From: an uncultured Desulfobulbaceae bacterium
GTDB taxonomy: Bacteria > Desulfobacterota > Desulfobulbia > Desulfobulbales > Desulfocapsaceae
Length of the DNA stretch: 57,440 bases
NCBI GenBank assembly: GCA_937132035.1
Contig: CAKZOA010000323.1
Location: 1-57,440 of the forward strand
Reading direction: 5' to 3'
Below the pieces are notes generated by a model that worked only from the letters and a program-made list of their open reading frames with translations, was not told where the DNA came from and ran no database searches. Position 1 is the stretch's first letter. Each line of letters opens with the position of its first letter. This document shows, piece after piece, positions 15,678 through 25,093 of this stretch. A program made the position numbers and the translations under genes.

Positions 15678-17388
15678 GGTGTTCTTTGCGAATCCTGTAT
15701 GATTCAATAACGATTCTTCCCTCTCCGGTATAACTGCGTGTCGCCAGGGTCGAATACATTTTCAAGCCGTCGAGCACCGGAAGAATCAGATTTTCTATGA
15801 CTTTCCTCGATTTATACGCAGTACTTCTATTTTGAATCGACAGCATGGTCTGCAGCCAGCCGGCAACATCCTCAAGTGACGTCAGCAATGGCTGCAACTG
15901 AACAAAAATCGTGGAATTATTGTCCTGCAGCAGTGTGGCTGCGTTCTTTTTGAATGATTTGTTGACGACTATACCGCCGCCGTCTATGACGGCGTCTATC
16001 ACCTGGCGATGAATGGCGACAGAACTCGACATATAGAGCATATCATCATGAATCGTATAGACTGGCTGCAGTCCTTCCTGTAGCTGCTGTCCCCAATATG
16101 TGAATGGAAACTCCCGGTAGGTATGACTTCTATGTGGTATCCTCGTATTTTCCAGAAAATTGTTCATTACTGAGCTGGCCTTGCCGGTGTCGCGGAGATG
16201 AAACATGACGACAAAATTGGGTAACGGCACAAAATCCTTGGGAGACGGTCTGCCGATTATAACATGGAAGGTGTTGTCGATGATCTGCAACACCTCGGCG
16301 AAGGGGGTCCCGGTTATGGAGGAGACCGCATCTTCAATCTCTGCCTTGCCGGACTCATCCATATCCGACTCGCGTGCATACATCCTCCACATTGTTTTCA
16401 AATCAAAGGTATTGGTCCAGTAATACAGTGATGAGTTCCCTGGAATGTTTTCAATATGTATGTTTTTTTGCGGGTGAATCTCAAGAAATCTTGCCGTGCC
16501 CTCATTGAGCTTGTGTTTGTTGAAGTGAAGGAAAATCGTGTCCATGGTGTACCCGTCTTTGACCGTCGCGCCATAACCGCCGGCGGTAAAGCCGTTCCAG
16601 TTCTGCAGGTGCTCGAGGAGTTCTTTTTGCGGCAATCGGTCTGGGTTGAGCATGTCTTCCAGGAACCTTCGTATGTGTTGTATTGAAAAATAGCAAAAAA
16701 GTTGAGATTTTTTAAACTGTGTGCTGAACAACGTGTAGAAAAAATTTTCTCCAAGATTTATCTGTTGTTCGTCATGCCGGTCGAGAAGACTCCGCAGAGT
16801 GCGTTCCTCCATGGCAGCGATAACCAGTTTCTCATGAACAGTAAAAGACAGAATACGCTCCTGAGTAATCGGAACTCTGTGTATGACATGGCTGCCATAT
16901 TGGGTCGAGGCGACCACCGTGTCGTCGATGAAAAGTCCGGCGACGGTCTCAAGCAGGGCCGCAGCATGCTTTGGTTCGGCAAAGAAAACGAGATTATCAT
17001 GGATATACGACTTCATATCGTTGGCACCATCATCCTTCAAGAGGGCCAGGGCCACCTTTTTGCTGCACAATTCCTCAAACAGCAGGGCCGCTCCCGGAGA
17101 AGACGCAAAGTCGCGTATCTGGCGAAGGAGCTCTACTTTTTCAAGTGGTATGTCGACATCCAGGGCCAACCTGACAAGATCGATACGACCCGCTGCACGA
17201 CCGAGTGGTTGATTTTTCATATCTTCAACCATTTCCACAAGATTTTTATGGGAGAGATAGAGCAAAACCTGTTCTGGCAGAAACAGTGCTGGTGCGGCTG
17301 CTGGACGCTTGCCTGCCGTAACCGCAAAAAAAACTGCGGCGCCGGCGGCAACAACAAGTGCTGTAATCAGAAAACGCTTCATCTCCAA
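15670..17388 (-). CDS. Exported or membrane-anchored protein, DUF3352-like
   Basis: 572 aa. N-terminal MEMKRFLITALVVAAGAAVF is a signal peptide or anchor with no lipobox Cys; everything else should be periplasmic. The sequence begins after the signal with LFLPEQVLLYLSHKNLVEMV, a pattern I associate with DUF3352 proteins (repeated beta/alpha units scoring parameters such as FSPG..LF, and GRPSPKDF); this assignment is tentative. No catalytic motif is visible. It lies between comM and a small gene it overlaps by 8 bases. Role unknown. Confidence 0.65.
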   Translation of the reverse strand: MEMKRFLITALVVAAGAAVFFAVTAGKRPAAAPALFLPEQVLLYLSHKNLVEMVEDMKNQPLGRAAGRIDLVRLALDVDIPLEKVELLRQIRDFASSPGAALLFEELCSKKVALALLKDDGANDMKSYIHDNLVFFAEPKHAAALLETVAGLFIDDTVVASTQYGSHVIHRVPITQERILSFTVHEKLVIAAMEERTLRSLLDRHDEQQINLGENFFYTLFSTQFKKSQLFCYFSIQHIRRFLEDMLNPDRLPQKELLEHLQNWNGFTAGGYGATVKDGYTMDTIFLHFNKHKLNEGTARFLEIHPQKNIHIENIPGNSSLYYWTNTFDLKTMWRMYARESDMDESGKAEIEDAVSSITGTPFAEVLQIIDNTFHVIIGRPSPKDFVPLPNFVVMFHLRDTGKASSVMNNFLENTRIPHRSHTYREFPFTYWGQQLQEGLQPVYTIHDDMLYMSSSVAIHRQVIDAVIDGGGIVVNKSFKKNAATLLQDNNSTIFVQLQPLLTSLEDVAGWLQTMLSIQNRSTAYKSRKVIENLILPVLDGLKMYSTLATRSYTGEGRIVIESYRIRKEHHE

Positions 17389-17407
17389 CTCTAGGTTACG
17401 GTTGTTC

Positions 17408-18928
17408 TCAGCCGAACCGGCGATATCCTATCGCTTCGGCAAGGTGATGATTATCTATGAAATCCTTGCCGTCGAGATCGGCAATGGTTCGAGCAATCTT
17501 CAATATTCTATGATAGGCTCTGGCCGAAAGGCCGAGCCGCTCGACACTCTTCTCCAGGAGCTTCTTGCCTGCCTGTTCTAGATGACAATGCCTCTCCACC
17601 AATTTTGACGACATGTCTCCATTGGCGCGTATGGTTTGGAATTCTCGGAAGCGGTTCTCCTGAATGTGCCGGCATCGATTGACCCGTTCCCGTATCGCAG
17701 ATGATTTTTCAGATTGGACCCTGTCGTTCATCTCTGCATAAGGCAAAGCGCCGATCTCAAGATGCATATCCACTCTGTCGAGAAGCGGGCCGGACAGCCT
17801 GGATGTGTATTTACGGATCTGATCGGGCGTGCAGCAGCAACGGTTGCGCCTGTCGCCGTAAAAACCGCAGGGACAGGGGTTATACGCAGCCACAAGAAGA
17901 AAATCGGCCGGAAACGTAAGCGACATATTGGCCCTGGCTATGCTCACCTGTCTGTCCTCGAGGGGTTGTCGCAGCATTTCCAGTACCCTTTTCCGAAATT
18001 CGGTGACCTCATCGAGAAACAGGACGCCGTTATGGGCCAGCGATACCTCCCCCGGCCGAGGATAGCTGCCCCCGCCGATGAGACCGGCATCGGATATGGT
18101 GTGATGAGGTGCTCGAAACGGTCTGCGGCAGACGAGGGCGGTACCGCCGGACAGCATTCCTGCTATGGAATGGATTTTTGTGGTTTCCAGGGCCTCATCA
18201 AAGCCGAGATCGGGAAGAATAGTCGTAATTCGCCGGGCAAGCATGGTCTTGCCTGCTCCCGGCGGTCCCTTGAGCAAAACATTATGGTTGCCGCTGGCCG
18301 CAATTTCCAGGGCTCTCTTGGCATGTTCCTGTCCCTTTACGTCGTCAAAATCTTCCAGAACATCAGCCGCCTGGGACAGCGCCGCGGAAGGGTCCGTTCT
18401 GTAGGGTTCGATAGCGCTGCTGCCAACAAGATGTTCTACCGCTTCGTAGAGATACGACACCGGCAGTATGGCTGCTCCGGCTAGCACGCCTGCTTCCGGG
18501 GCATTTTCCGTAGGGACCAATACTCCTTTTATGCCGCGCTCGCGGGCATTGAGCACCACCGGAAGAACTCCCCGCACCCCTCTGACCGCACCGTCGAGAG
18601 ATAGTTCACCAATGACGGAATAGTCCTGCAGAGCCTGGGATTGTATAAGACCGCTGGCACACAATATGCCAAGGGCTATCGGCAGGTCATAGCCGGTGCC
18701 TTCTTTCCTGACATCGGCCGGAGCGAGATTGACGGTGATACGTCTGTTGGGAAAATCATAGCCGCAGTTTCGAATAGCTGCCTTTACTCTGTCCTTGCTC
18801 TCCCTGACAGCCCCGTCGGCTAAGCCTACGGTGGAAAAAACAGGCAGGCCGGGGGCAATGTCAATCTCTATCTCCAACGAGACGCCTTCGACACCGATAA
18901 CAATGCTGCTGTTTACTTTAGATAACAT
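17408..18928 (-). CDS. comM: YifB/ComM-family Mg chelatase-like AAA+ ATPase
   Basis: 506 aa, the usual length. N-terminal Lon-protease-like S5 domain (VEGVSLEIEIDIAPGLPVFS, LAPADVRKEGTGYDLPIAL), then an AAA+ core with LKGPPGAGKTMLA (Walker A, ~residue 218) and GVLFLDEVTEF (Walker B), a Cys-rich insert PCPCGFYGDRRNRCCC, and C-terminal Mg-chelatase domain ending GLSARAYHRILKIARTIADL. ComM acts in branch migration during recombination of transforming DNA in naturally competent Gram-negatives; the family is much wider than competence, so it does not by itself show competence. Starts 12 bases after the methyltransferase gene ends. Confidence 0.93.
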   Translation of the reverse strand: MLSKVNSSIVIGVEGVSLEIEIDIAPGLPVFSTVGLADGAVRESKDRVKAAIRNCGYDFPNRRITVNLAPADVRKEGTGYDLPIALGILCASGLIQSQALQDYSVIGELSLDGAVRGVRGVLPVVLNARERGIKGVLVPTENAPEAGVLAGAAILPVSYLYEAVEHLVGSSAIEPYRTDPSAALSQAADVLEDFDDVKGQEHAKRALEIAASGNHNVLLKGPPGAGKTMLARRITTILPDLGFDEALETTKIHSIAGMLSGGTALVCRRPFRAPHHTISDAGLIGGGSYPRPGEVSLAHNGVLFLDEVTEFRKRVLEMLRQPLEDRQVSIARANMSLTFPADFLLVAAYNPCPCGFYGDRRNRCCCTPDQIRKYTSRLSGPLLDRVDMHLEIGALPYAEMNDRVQSEKSSAIRERVNRCRHIQENRFREFQTIRANGDMSSKLVERHCHLEQAGKKLLEKSVERLGLSARAYHRILKIARTIADLDGKDFIDNHHLAEAIGYRRFG

Positions 18929-18940
18929 GGGAGCATGCCT

Positions 18941-19693
18941 TCAACTTGAACGCGTTCTGTACATCATTTTCACTTCCTGTGTATATTCGCCACTTTTGCA
19001 GGTGTAAACATACAATGGCGGCAGAACTGTGCATCCCTCGCCACCATTTTTAACACTTTCTACCATGACAAGCGATGCCGACGACGCCTCGGGATAACTA
19101 TAGACGAGCCGCATGCGTTTCGGCTGCATTCTCCGCCCCAGCAGGCGCTGTAAGAGAGTCGGAAGAGCGTCCGCCGGAAAGATGAGGCCAAAGATACCCT
19201 TGTTTTTAAGTACGTAAAAAGCAGAAGAGACTATATCGTCGAGGTTGGCCGCCGCCTGGTGCCGGGCCAGATATTTCTCTTCCTCGGCGTTGACCCTGCC
19301 GCGGCCCACACTGAAAAAAGGCGGATTGCAAATCACGTGAGTAAAGCTTTCTGCCCGATACAGACGTCCCACCTCCTTGAGGTCGCCTCTGGTGATCCTG
19401 AAAATATCTCCATAATTATTGGCAGAGGCATTGCGTCTGGCAGCCTCGGCAAGTCCATACTGATATTCAAGCCCCTCTATCTTCTTGATCTTTTCCTGCC
19501 GGCGATATAAAAATATTAGCGACAGAATACCACAGCCGCATCCCAGATCGAGTATGGTCGCGTCCTGCCAGTTGAGGCAGAAGTGGACGAGGAGAACGGC
19601 GTCTACGGAGAACCTGTAACCATCCCGTCGCTGGTAGCAGACAAGGTTTCCATCGAACAACGAGTCTTTGGTCATGGATCGAGAATCATTCAT
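18941..19693 (-). CDS. tRNA1(Val) (adenine-N6)-methyltransferase-like protein
   Basis: 250 aa Class I SAM-dependent methyltransferase. ILDLGCGCGILSLIF (~residues 46-60) binds SAM, and CNPPFF (~residue 123) is the NPPY/F motif of N6-adenine enzymes. The N-terminal DGNLVCYQRRDGYRFSVDAVLL is typical of the TrmN6/YfiC family, which modifies A37 of tRNA1(Val). First gene in the minus-strand run leading to comM and thiL; its promoter should lie in 19694-19760. Confidence 0.87.
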   Translation of the reverse strand: MNDSRSMTKDSLFDGNLVCYQRRDGYRFSVDAVLLVHFCLNWQDATILDLGCGCGILSLIFLYRRQEKIKKIEGLEYQYGLAEAARRNASANNYGDIFRITRGDLKEVGRLYRAESFTHVICNPPFFSVGRGRVNAEEEKYLARHQAAANLDDIVSSAFYVLKNKGIFGLIFPADALPTLLQRLLGRRMQPKRMRLVYSYPEASSASLVMVESVKNGGEGCTVLPPLYVYTCKSGEYTQEVKMMYRTRSS

Positions 19694-20055
19694 AATGATT
19701 GCTGTCCGGGTGGAACTGGGAAACTATCAAGAAAGGGGTTAGGCGGTCAATAGCTTTTTGTTTTCCATCTGCTGGAAAGTTTTGAGGATGCATTGATCAT
19801 CTCTATTGGAGGCAGCCGTTGTCTGGAGACGGTTCTCTCATTTTCTCCGGTTCACATATGATGAAAATGATTTTACTTTACGATACGATGGAGTACATTC
19901 AAATGCTGTCTTTTTTAAAGAGTGCGAAAATCCTGGCGGCGTAACCGCAGATACCGATCACCTGACGAGCCTTTCTGCGTGCGTGTACAAAAACAAAAGC
20001 GCCAGGTGTTACGCATAACTGAGAAAGTATACTTTAAACTGGAGCAAAAACGAAA
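19694..20055 (+). other. Intergenic stretch with candidate structured leader of queD
   Basis: No convincing gene. Two 7-base complements cross each other: CCTGGCG (19932-19938) with CGCCAGG (20000-20006) and GCGTAAC (19939-19945) with GTTACGC (20008-20014), which is the topology of a pseudoknot or of two exclusive helices. A local GCGG/CCGC hairpin (19936-19948) competes. The structure ends about 40 bases before the queD start. It does not match the preQ1-I consensus as I know it, so a riboswitch is only a hypothesis. Confidence 0.35.
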
Positions 20056-20436
20056 ATGTTTGATATTTTTATTAAGACCCATTTCGCCGGAGCCCATCAT
20101 CTCCGCGACTATCCGGGTGACTGCGAATTACCCCATGGACACAACTGGAAGATAACCGTCACCGTTCGGGCCAGAGAACTGGATGAGATCGGTATGGGCA
20201 TCGATTTCAAGGTGCTTAAAAAACATGTCAATGAGGTCGTCGATCGTATCGATCATCGTGATCTCAACGCCATGGAAGAATTTTCGACAATTAATCCGTC
20301 ATCGGAACACATTGCCATGTTTTTGTTCGACAACCTTGAACAATCGCTCAAAACCGATCGGTACTTTCTCTACAGTGTTACGGTCAAGGAAACTGACACC
20401 TCCGGTTTGACCTACTACGGCACCAATCTCGGCTGA
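20056..20436 (+). CDS. queD: 6-carboxytetrahydropterin synthase (QueD/PTPS family)
   Basis: 126 aa. Converts dihydroneopterin triphosphate to 6-carboxytetrahydropterin, the second step of queuosine/preQ0 synthesis. Zinc and catalytic residues are visible: FAGAHHL near residue 12, CELPHGHNW near residue 23-31 (catalytic Cys with HGH zinc ligands), DHRDLN near 70 and the Glu of KETDTSG near the end. GIDFKVLK matches the family. No other queuosine gene is in the window. The 360 bases upstream contain a possible structured leader. Confidence 0.92.
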   Translation: MFDIFIKTHFAGAHHLRDYPGDCELPHGHNWKITVTVRARELDEIGMGIDFKVLKKHVNEVVDRIDHRDLNAMEEFSTINPSSEHIAMFLFDNLEQSLKTDRYFLYSVTVKETDTSGLTYYGTNLG

Positions 20437-20636
20437 CGGCAAACCGTAGGCAGAAGACCTGTCACGAACTCGAAGAAAAGATACAGATTGGTCTTTGAGG
20501 CCGTTGTTTGTGCATACATTCCTCGAAACACGGTAGGCCCCTGGCCCCTACCTGCACGGGAAAAGCACTGACCGCACGAGACTGACTGCATCGCGGATAT
20601 TCTACAACTCCACAACACATAAGGTACCACTTCCCC

Positions 20637-21914
20637 ATGATGTCATTAGCAGAAACACGAATTGCAGTTATAGGACTTGGTTATGTCGGACTCCCCCTGG
20701 CCGTTGAATTCGGCAAGATGTTCCCGACAAAAGGCTTCGACCTCAAGGCCAACCGTGTTGCCGAATTGGACAACGGCGTTGATTCAACCCTTGAGGTGGA
20801 GCCTGAAGAACTTCGGCTGGCCCGCCACCTGAGTTACACCAGCAGAGCGGAGGATCTCGGTGAATGCAATGTCTATATCGTCGCCGTTCCCACTCCTATT
20901 GATACTGCCAAAAGACCGGATCTCAGCTATCTCGAAAGCGCCTCACGAATCGTAGGCACCCTGCTCAAAGCCGGTGATTACGTCATCTATGAATCCACCG
21001 TCTATCCCGGAGCCACGGAAGAAGTATGCATCCCCATACTTGAAGAGAAATCAGGACTCACACTCAACGATGATTTCTACTGCGGCTACTCGCCGGAACG
21101 GATAAATCCCGGCGACCGCGAGCACAGGTTGCCCAATATCGTCAAGATCACATCCGGCTCAAATCCCGAATCAGCTGAATTCATCGACCTTCTCTACAGG
21201 AGCATCATATCGGCGGGTACCTTCAAGGCAAGTTCGATCAAGGTGGCGGAAGCAGCCAAGGTAATCGAAAATACTCAAAGAGATGTTAACATCGCTCTGG
21301 TCAATGAACTTTCGCTTATTTTCAACAAGCTTTCGATAAACACCGCTGAGGTCTTGGCAGCTGCGGGAACAAAGTGGAATTTTCTCCCCTTTCAACCTGG
21401 CCTTGTCGGAGGTCATTGCATTGGCGTAGACCCCTACTACCTTACACATAAAGCGCAGCAGGTCGGCTATCACCCTAATATGATACTGGCCGGCAGGCGA
21501 CTTAACGATAATATGGGACAGTACATCGCCTCTTCTGTTATTAAATTGATGATCAATAAAAAAATTGATGCTTCAAAGGCGAAAATTCTGGTGATGGGTA
21601 TCACCTTCAAAGAAAATTGTCCCGACCTGCGCAACACCAAGGTTATCGATATTATTAACGAACTCAATGATTACGGTCTTGACGTCGCTGTTTATGACCC
21701 CTGGGCCAGCAAGGATGAAGCGACGCGGGAGTATGGCGTACAGATGACAGAGGCATTGGAAGGGCACTGCTACGATGGTATCATTCTCGCAGTTGCCCAC
21801 AGAGAATTCGTCGCCATGACACTTGAAGATATGCGCTGCCTGTGCAAGCCCGAACATATCATTTTCGATGTCAAAAATATTCTTCCACCAAATCTTGTCG
21901 ACGGCAGCCTTTAG
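20637..21914 (+). CDS. UDP-N-acetyl-hexosamine 6-dehydrogenase-like (TviB/WbpO group)
   Basis: 425 aa. NAD-dependent UDP-sugar dehydrogenase, which oxidises C6 of a UDP-sugar in two steps to a uronic acid. N-terminal [17 protein letters not shown] is the Rossmann NAD site; [14 protein letters not shown] and [12 protein letters not shown] follow; the catalytic Cys lies in [12 protein letters not shown] (~residue 260). The SPERINPGD and LESASRIVG text fits the TviB/WbpO/Cap5L group acting on UDP-GlcNAc or UDP-GalNAc rather than glucose dehydrogenases. Probably supplies a precursor for capsule or O-antigen. No partner polysaccharide genes are adjacent. A GGTAGG/CCTACC hairpin lies upstream at about 20531-20551. 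Confidence 0.88.
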   Translation: MMSLAETRIAVIGLGYVGLPLAVEFGKMFPTKGFDLKANRVAELDNGVDSTLEVEPEELRLARHLSYTSRAEDLGECNVYIVAVPTPIDTAKRPDLSYLESASRIVGTLLKAGDYVIYESTVYPGATEEVCIPILEEKSGLTLNDDFYCGYSPERINPGDREHRLPNIVKITSGSNPESAEFIDLLYRSIISAGTFKASSIKVAEAAKVIENTQRDVNIALVNELSLIFNKLSINTAEVLAAAGTKWNFLPFQPGLVGGHCIGVDPYYLTHKAQQVGYHPNMILAGRRLNDNMGQYIASSVIKLMINKKIDASKAKILVMGITFKENCPDLRNTKVIDIINELNDYGLDVAVYDPWASKDEATREYGVQMTEALEGHCYDGIILAVAHREFVAMTLEDMRCLCKPEHIIFDVKNILPPNLVDGSL

Positions 21915-21968
21915 GTGTAGATTCTTCCAGATGGGCGCAATTGACCTGTGAAGTATCGCTGACACGCA

Positions 21969-22247
21969 CTAACGTTTGAGTTCCACCAGAGTAGCACCCC
22001 AGCTTCCGCCTTTTTCATCGGCCAGGGTATATTTTTTCACCTCTGAACATTTCTCAAGAACCCCGTGGACTCCCCGGCATAGACTGCCGCTGCCTTTACC
22101 GTGGATTATACGGACATGATAAATGTTTTTACGTCGGCACTCCCTGAGGTATTCGGGGATCAACGAACCGATTTCCGAAGGTCTGAAGGTGTGAAGATCA
22201 AGCGTGCCGTCAATGGGTACATGTATATTCTCTTCGAAATCACTCAT
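21969..22247 (-). CDS. Smr-domain protein
   Basis: 92 aa stand-alone Smr domain. Motifs LDLHTF and HGKGSGSL are the conserved LDxH and HGxG of the family, proposed to be nucleic-acid endonucleases (MutS2 C-terminal-like) or RNA binding. ATG 22247 overlaps the lpxB stop as ATGAGTGA and is preceded by GGAG; a GTG at 22256 is the alternative. Translation is probably coupled to lpxB. Confidence 0.85.
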   Translation of the reverse strand: MSDFEENIHVPIDGTLDLHTFRPSEIGSLIPEYLRECRRKNIYHVRIIHGKGSGSLCRGVHGVLEKCSEVKKYTLADEKGGSWGATLVELKR

Positions 22248-23421
22248 GGATGCCACTCCGATTCATGGTATCAATGGCAAGCTGCGCCGCAGTCGCTGAA
22301 GCACCATCCCGGCCAAGAATCTTGCGGATTTCAGCGAGCTCTTCTTTCATTGTCCGGCGTACACCTTCATCAAAGAGAATGCGTGCCAGCTCGATTTCGA
22401 CGGCGGCAGGATGCACCTGCTCCTGTAAAAGTTCCGTCACCACGTTTTTGCCGGCAATGATATTGACCAGGGAAAAATAGGGGATATCGATAAACATCCT
22501 GCCTATCAGGTAGGAGACCTGGGACAGTTTGTAGGCAACGACCATGGGTACGCCGAGAATGGCAAGCTCCAGGGTGACCGTCCCGGAAGCGGCAACGACC
22601 GCATCACAGGATGCCATCAATTCGAATCTGTCATGGGGAAGCACGTGTAGGTCGAGCTCACCGTAGAAATCCTTGAGACCGCTCTGCTCAAGCGTTTCCA
22701 GCGTAAGAGTCGAAGCCAGGGGAATGCAGAAAGCAAGATCGCGAGCATATTTACGCTGCATCCTTCTGGCGGCTTCGAGAAAAATGGGCAATAACGCAGA
22801 GACCTCTTTCTTACGCGAGCCGGGAAAAATACCGACCACGCTCTTGTTCTCATCGATACCGTATTGGCGGCAGAATTGACTTCGACTTAAGGAGATTTTC
22901 ACAGAGTCGAGCACCGGGTTTCCCACATATTTGGCCCGTACGCCTCTTTCCTGCAGATAGGATTCTTCAAAGGGCAAAATAACGCCGGCACAGTCGACAC
23001 AACGGGCGAGTTTTTTTACCCGGTTTTTACGCCATACCCATACTTTGGGCGTTATGTAATAAAAGACAGGTATTTTCAGCCGCCTGGCGCTTTCCGCCAG
23101 ACGCAGATTGAAATCGGCAAAGTCGATGAGGAGAAGCAGATCTGGACGCCTTCTGCGCATCTCGCTCTTGAGAAGGCGAAGGCTTTTGAGAATTTCGCGC
23201 AGAGAGCTGAAGACCTCTGTCACTCCCATTACCGCCAGCTTTTCCGAATGACAGAGTATTTCGACTCCGCTCTTTTCAAGTTCTTCTCCCCCTACCCCGA
23301 AAATATTGAGATCGCAGGCAATCCCTCTCAAGGCCTTTACCAGAGCCGCACCGTGCAGATCACCGGAGGCTTCTCCGGCAACAATCATTATGGATTTGGC
23401 GGATGGGGTGTCTGCATGCAT
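22240..23421 (-). CDS. lpxB: Lipid-A-disaccharide synthase
   Basis: 393 aa. Joins UDP-2,3-diacylglucosamine and lipid X to make lipid A disaccharide at the inner membrane (Raetz pathway). MIVAGEASGDLHGAAL near the N-terminus, FGVGGEELEKSGVEIL, YITPKVWVWRKNRVKKLA, YVGNPVLD, GIFPGSRKKEV and ASGTVTLELAILGVPMVVAYK are all standard LpxB blocks. ATG 23421 follows AGGTGAG; the frame extends to 23676 but that part overlaps livF and has no LpxB similarity. With lpxK and lpxC nearby it shows that this is an LPS-making Gram-negative. Confidence 0.95.
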   Translation of the reverse strand: MHADTPSAKSIMIVAGEASGDLHGAALVKALRGIACDLNIFGVGGEELEKSGVEILCHSEKLAVMGVTEVFSSLREILKSLRLLKSEMRRRRPDLLLLIDFADFNLRLAESARRLKIPVFYYITPKVWVWRKNRVKKLARCVDCAGVILPFEESYLQERGVRAKYVGNPVLDSVKISLSRSQFCRQYGIDENKSVVGIFPGSRKKEVSALLPIFLEAARRMQRKYARDLAFCIPLASTLTLETLEQSGLKDFYGELDLHVLPHDRFELMASCDAVVAASGTVTLELAILGVPMVVAYKLSQVSYLIGRMFIDIPYFSLVNIIAGKNVVTELLQEQVHPAAVEIELARILFDEGVRRTMKEELAEIRKILGRDGASATAAQLAIDTMNRSGIHE

Positions 23422-23596
23422 GGGCTCACCTGTTTTCCCCGTTGCAGCTTCGCTTACAGGGAGAGGGGCATGAAATGAGAAGCAGTTCTTCTGCCTGCAC
23501 TTACTGACCTGAGCACAGGTTCTCCCGGTAAAAGGAGAACAAATATGACGGCGGCCAGGCAGAAACAGAGAGCGACCGCAGGAGAAACATACGTTT

Positions 23597-24304
23597 TCAA
23601 ATACCGAGATAGGCTTTTTGGATATCGGGATTTGCCAGCAATGATTTGGCCTTTCCCGACATGGTAATGACGCCATTTTCTATGACGTAACCGCGGTCGG
23701 CTATCTGTAGGGCCTGATTAGCATTCTGTTCGACAAGAAAGATTGTAGTGTTGCTTTCGCTGTTGATCTTTTTGATGATTTGAAAAATCTGCTTGATAAT
23801 GAGCGGCGCCAGACCCATGGATGGTTCGTCCAGAAGCATAACCTTCGGTCGGGCCATAAGCGCACGTGACATCGCCAGCATCTGCTGTTCACCTCCGCTC
23901 AACGTGCCGCCGTCCTGGTTGCGCCTCTCCCTGAGTATAGGGAATAGCGAGTAGACATACTCCCTATCTTCGCGTATCTTTTGTTTATCTCTGCGTATGA
24001 AAGCGCCCATGTCGAGATTTTCGCGTACAGTCAGCATCGGAAATATGTGCCGTCCCTCGGGAACCTGGCAGACACCGAGTTTGACTATTTCATCGGGCGT
24101 TTTATGATGAATCTCCTCTGCACCGACGACTATTTTCCCCCTTCTGCATCGAACTACTCCAGATATCGTCATCAGGGTCGTACTCTTGCCGGCACCGTTG
24201 GCACCGATAAGTGTGACTATCTCTCCCTCGGCAATTTCCAGGCTGACATCTTTTATTGCGAGAATATTACCATATCCGGCCTGCACGTTTTCGAGTCTCA
24301 GCAT
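23597..24304 (-). CDS. livF: Branched-chain amino acid ABC transporter ATP-binding protein LivF
   Basis: 235 aa ATPase of the high-affinity branched-chain amino-acid importer. Walker A GANGAGKST (~35-43), signature LSGGEQQMLAMSRALM (~136), Walker B VMLLDEPSMGLAP, and the H-loop position reads VEQN, as usual for LivF. Short form with the GYVIENG C-terminal part. Three bases separate it from livG. Last gene of livJHMGF. Confidence 0.95.
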   Translation of the reverse strand: MLRLENVQAGYGNILAIKDVSLEIAEGEIVTLIGANGAGKSTTLMTISGVVRCRRGKIVVGAEEIHHKTPDEIVKLGVCQVPEGRHIFPMLTVRENLDMGAFIRRDKQKIREDREYVYSLFPILRERRNQDGGTLSGGEQQMLAMSRALMARPKVMLLDEPSMGLAPLIIKQIFQIIKKINSESNTTIFLVEQNANQALQIADRGYVIENGVITMSGKAKSLLANPDIQKAYLGI

Positions 24305-24307
24305 AAT

Positions 24308-25087
24308 CTACTCACCTAAATATGCCTTGATAACATCGGCATTGGAACGGATCTCTTCAGGTTTTCCTTCGGCGATCTTCTTGCCGTAATCAACGACATA
24401 AATTCGATCCGACAGGCTCATAACCAGCTTCATATCGTGCTCGATGAGCAGAATTGCCAGACCATCTCTGGATATGTTGCGTATGAGCTCATCGAGATTC
24501 TGCGTCTCCTGCGGATTCATGCCGGCGGCCGGCTCATCGAGGAGCAGCAGTGATGGCTCCGTGGCCAGGGCTCTGGCAATTTCGAGTCGTCGCTGGGCAC
24601 CGTATGGCAGATTCTGGGCATATTCATTGACGAATTTCTGCAACCCGACTTTTTCAAGAATAGCATAGCTCATCTCTATAATTTCACTCTCCTCCTTGCG
24701 GGTTGCGGGACCACGAAAAATGGCGCCGACAATGAAGGCCTTTGTCCGGCAGTGACGGCCAATCATGACATTTTCGAGCACCGTCATTCTCGGAAACAGG
24801 CGGATGTTCTGAAAAGTGCGGGCGAGACCATGCTCTGTCACCTTATTGGGTAAAAGTCCTTTGAGATCGACTTTGCGCCCACCCGCGGGAGGGTTGAGAA
24901 AGATGTCGCCCTTGGTGGGAACATATATGCCAGTGAGACAATTAAAAAAGGTTGTTTTACCGGCACCGTTGGGTCCGATAAGCGCTGCGATCTCGCCGGA
25001 ATAGACCTCCAGATCGAGCTGATCCAGAGCCCGGATCCCACCGAAATCCATTGTCATCTTAGAAACTTCGAGTATAGGCTTGTCCAT
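24308..25087 (-). CDS. livG: Branched-chain amino acid ABC transporter ATP-binding protein LivG
   Basis: 259 aa partner ATPase of LivF. Walker A GPNGAGKTTFFNCLTG (~37), LARTFQNIRLFPRMTVLENVM, signature LPYGAQRRLEIARALA, Walker B LLLLDEPAAGMNPQET, and IEHDMKLVM as H-loop. The atypical signature (LPYGAQRRLE) is normal for LivG. Lies 6 bases downstream of livM. Confidence 0.95.
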   Translation of the reverse strand: MDKPILEVSKMTMDFGGIRALDQLDLEVYSGEIAALIGPNGAGKTTFFNCLTGIYVPTKGDIFLNPPAGGRKVDLKGLLPNKVTEHGLARTFQNIRLFPRMTVLENVMIGRHCRTKAFIVGAIFRGPATRKEESEIIEMSYAILEKVGLQKFVNEYAQNLPYGAQRRLEIARALATEPSLLLLDEPAAGMNPQETQNLDELIRNISRDGLAILLIEHDMKLVMSLSDRIYVVDYGKKIAEGKPEEIRSNADVIKAYLGE

Positions 25088-25093
25088 CTATCC

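Noticed and set aside
17714-18484. 256-aa plus-strand frame inside comM
   Set aside because: Antisense shadow; comM is complete and well conserved on the other strand.
19932-20014. preQ1-I riboswitch before queD
   Set aside because: The short stem with a CCC loop and A-rich tail of the class I core is absent; only a generic crossing-helix pattern was kept.
23422-23676. N-terminal extension of the lpxB frame with several cysteines
   Set aside because: It overlaps the livF 3' end, has no LpxB similarity, and a good start with Shine-Dalgarno exists at 23421.
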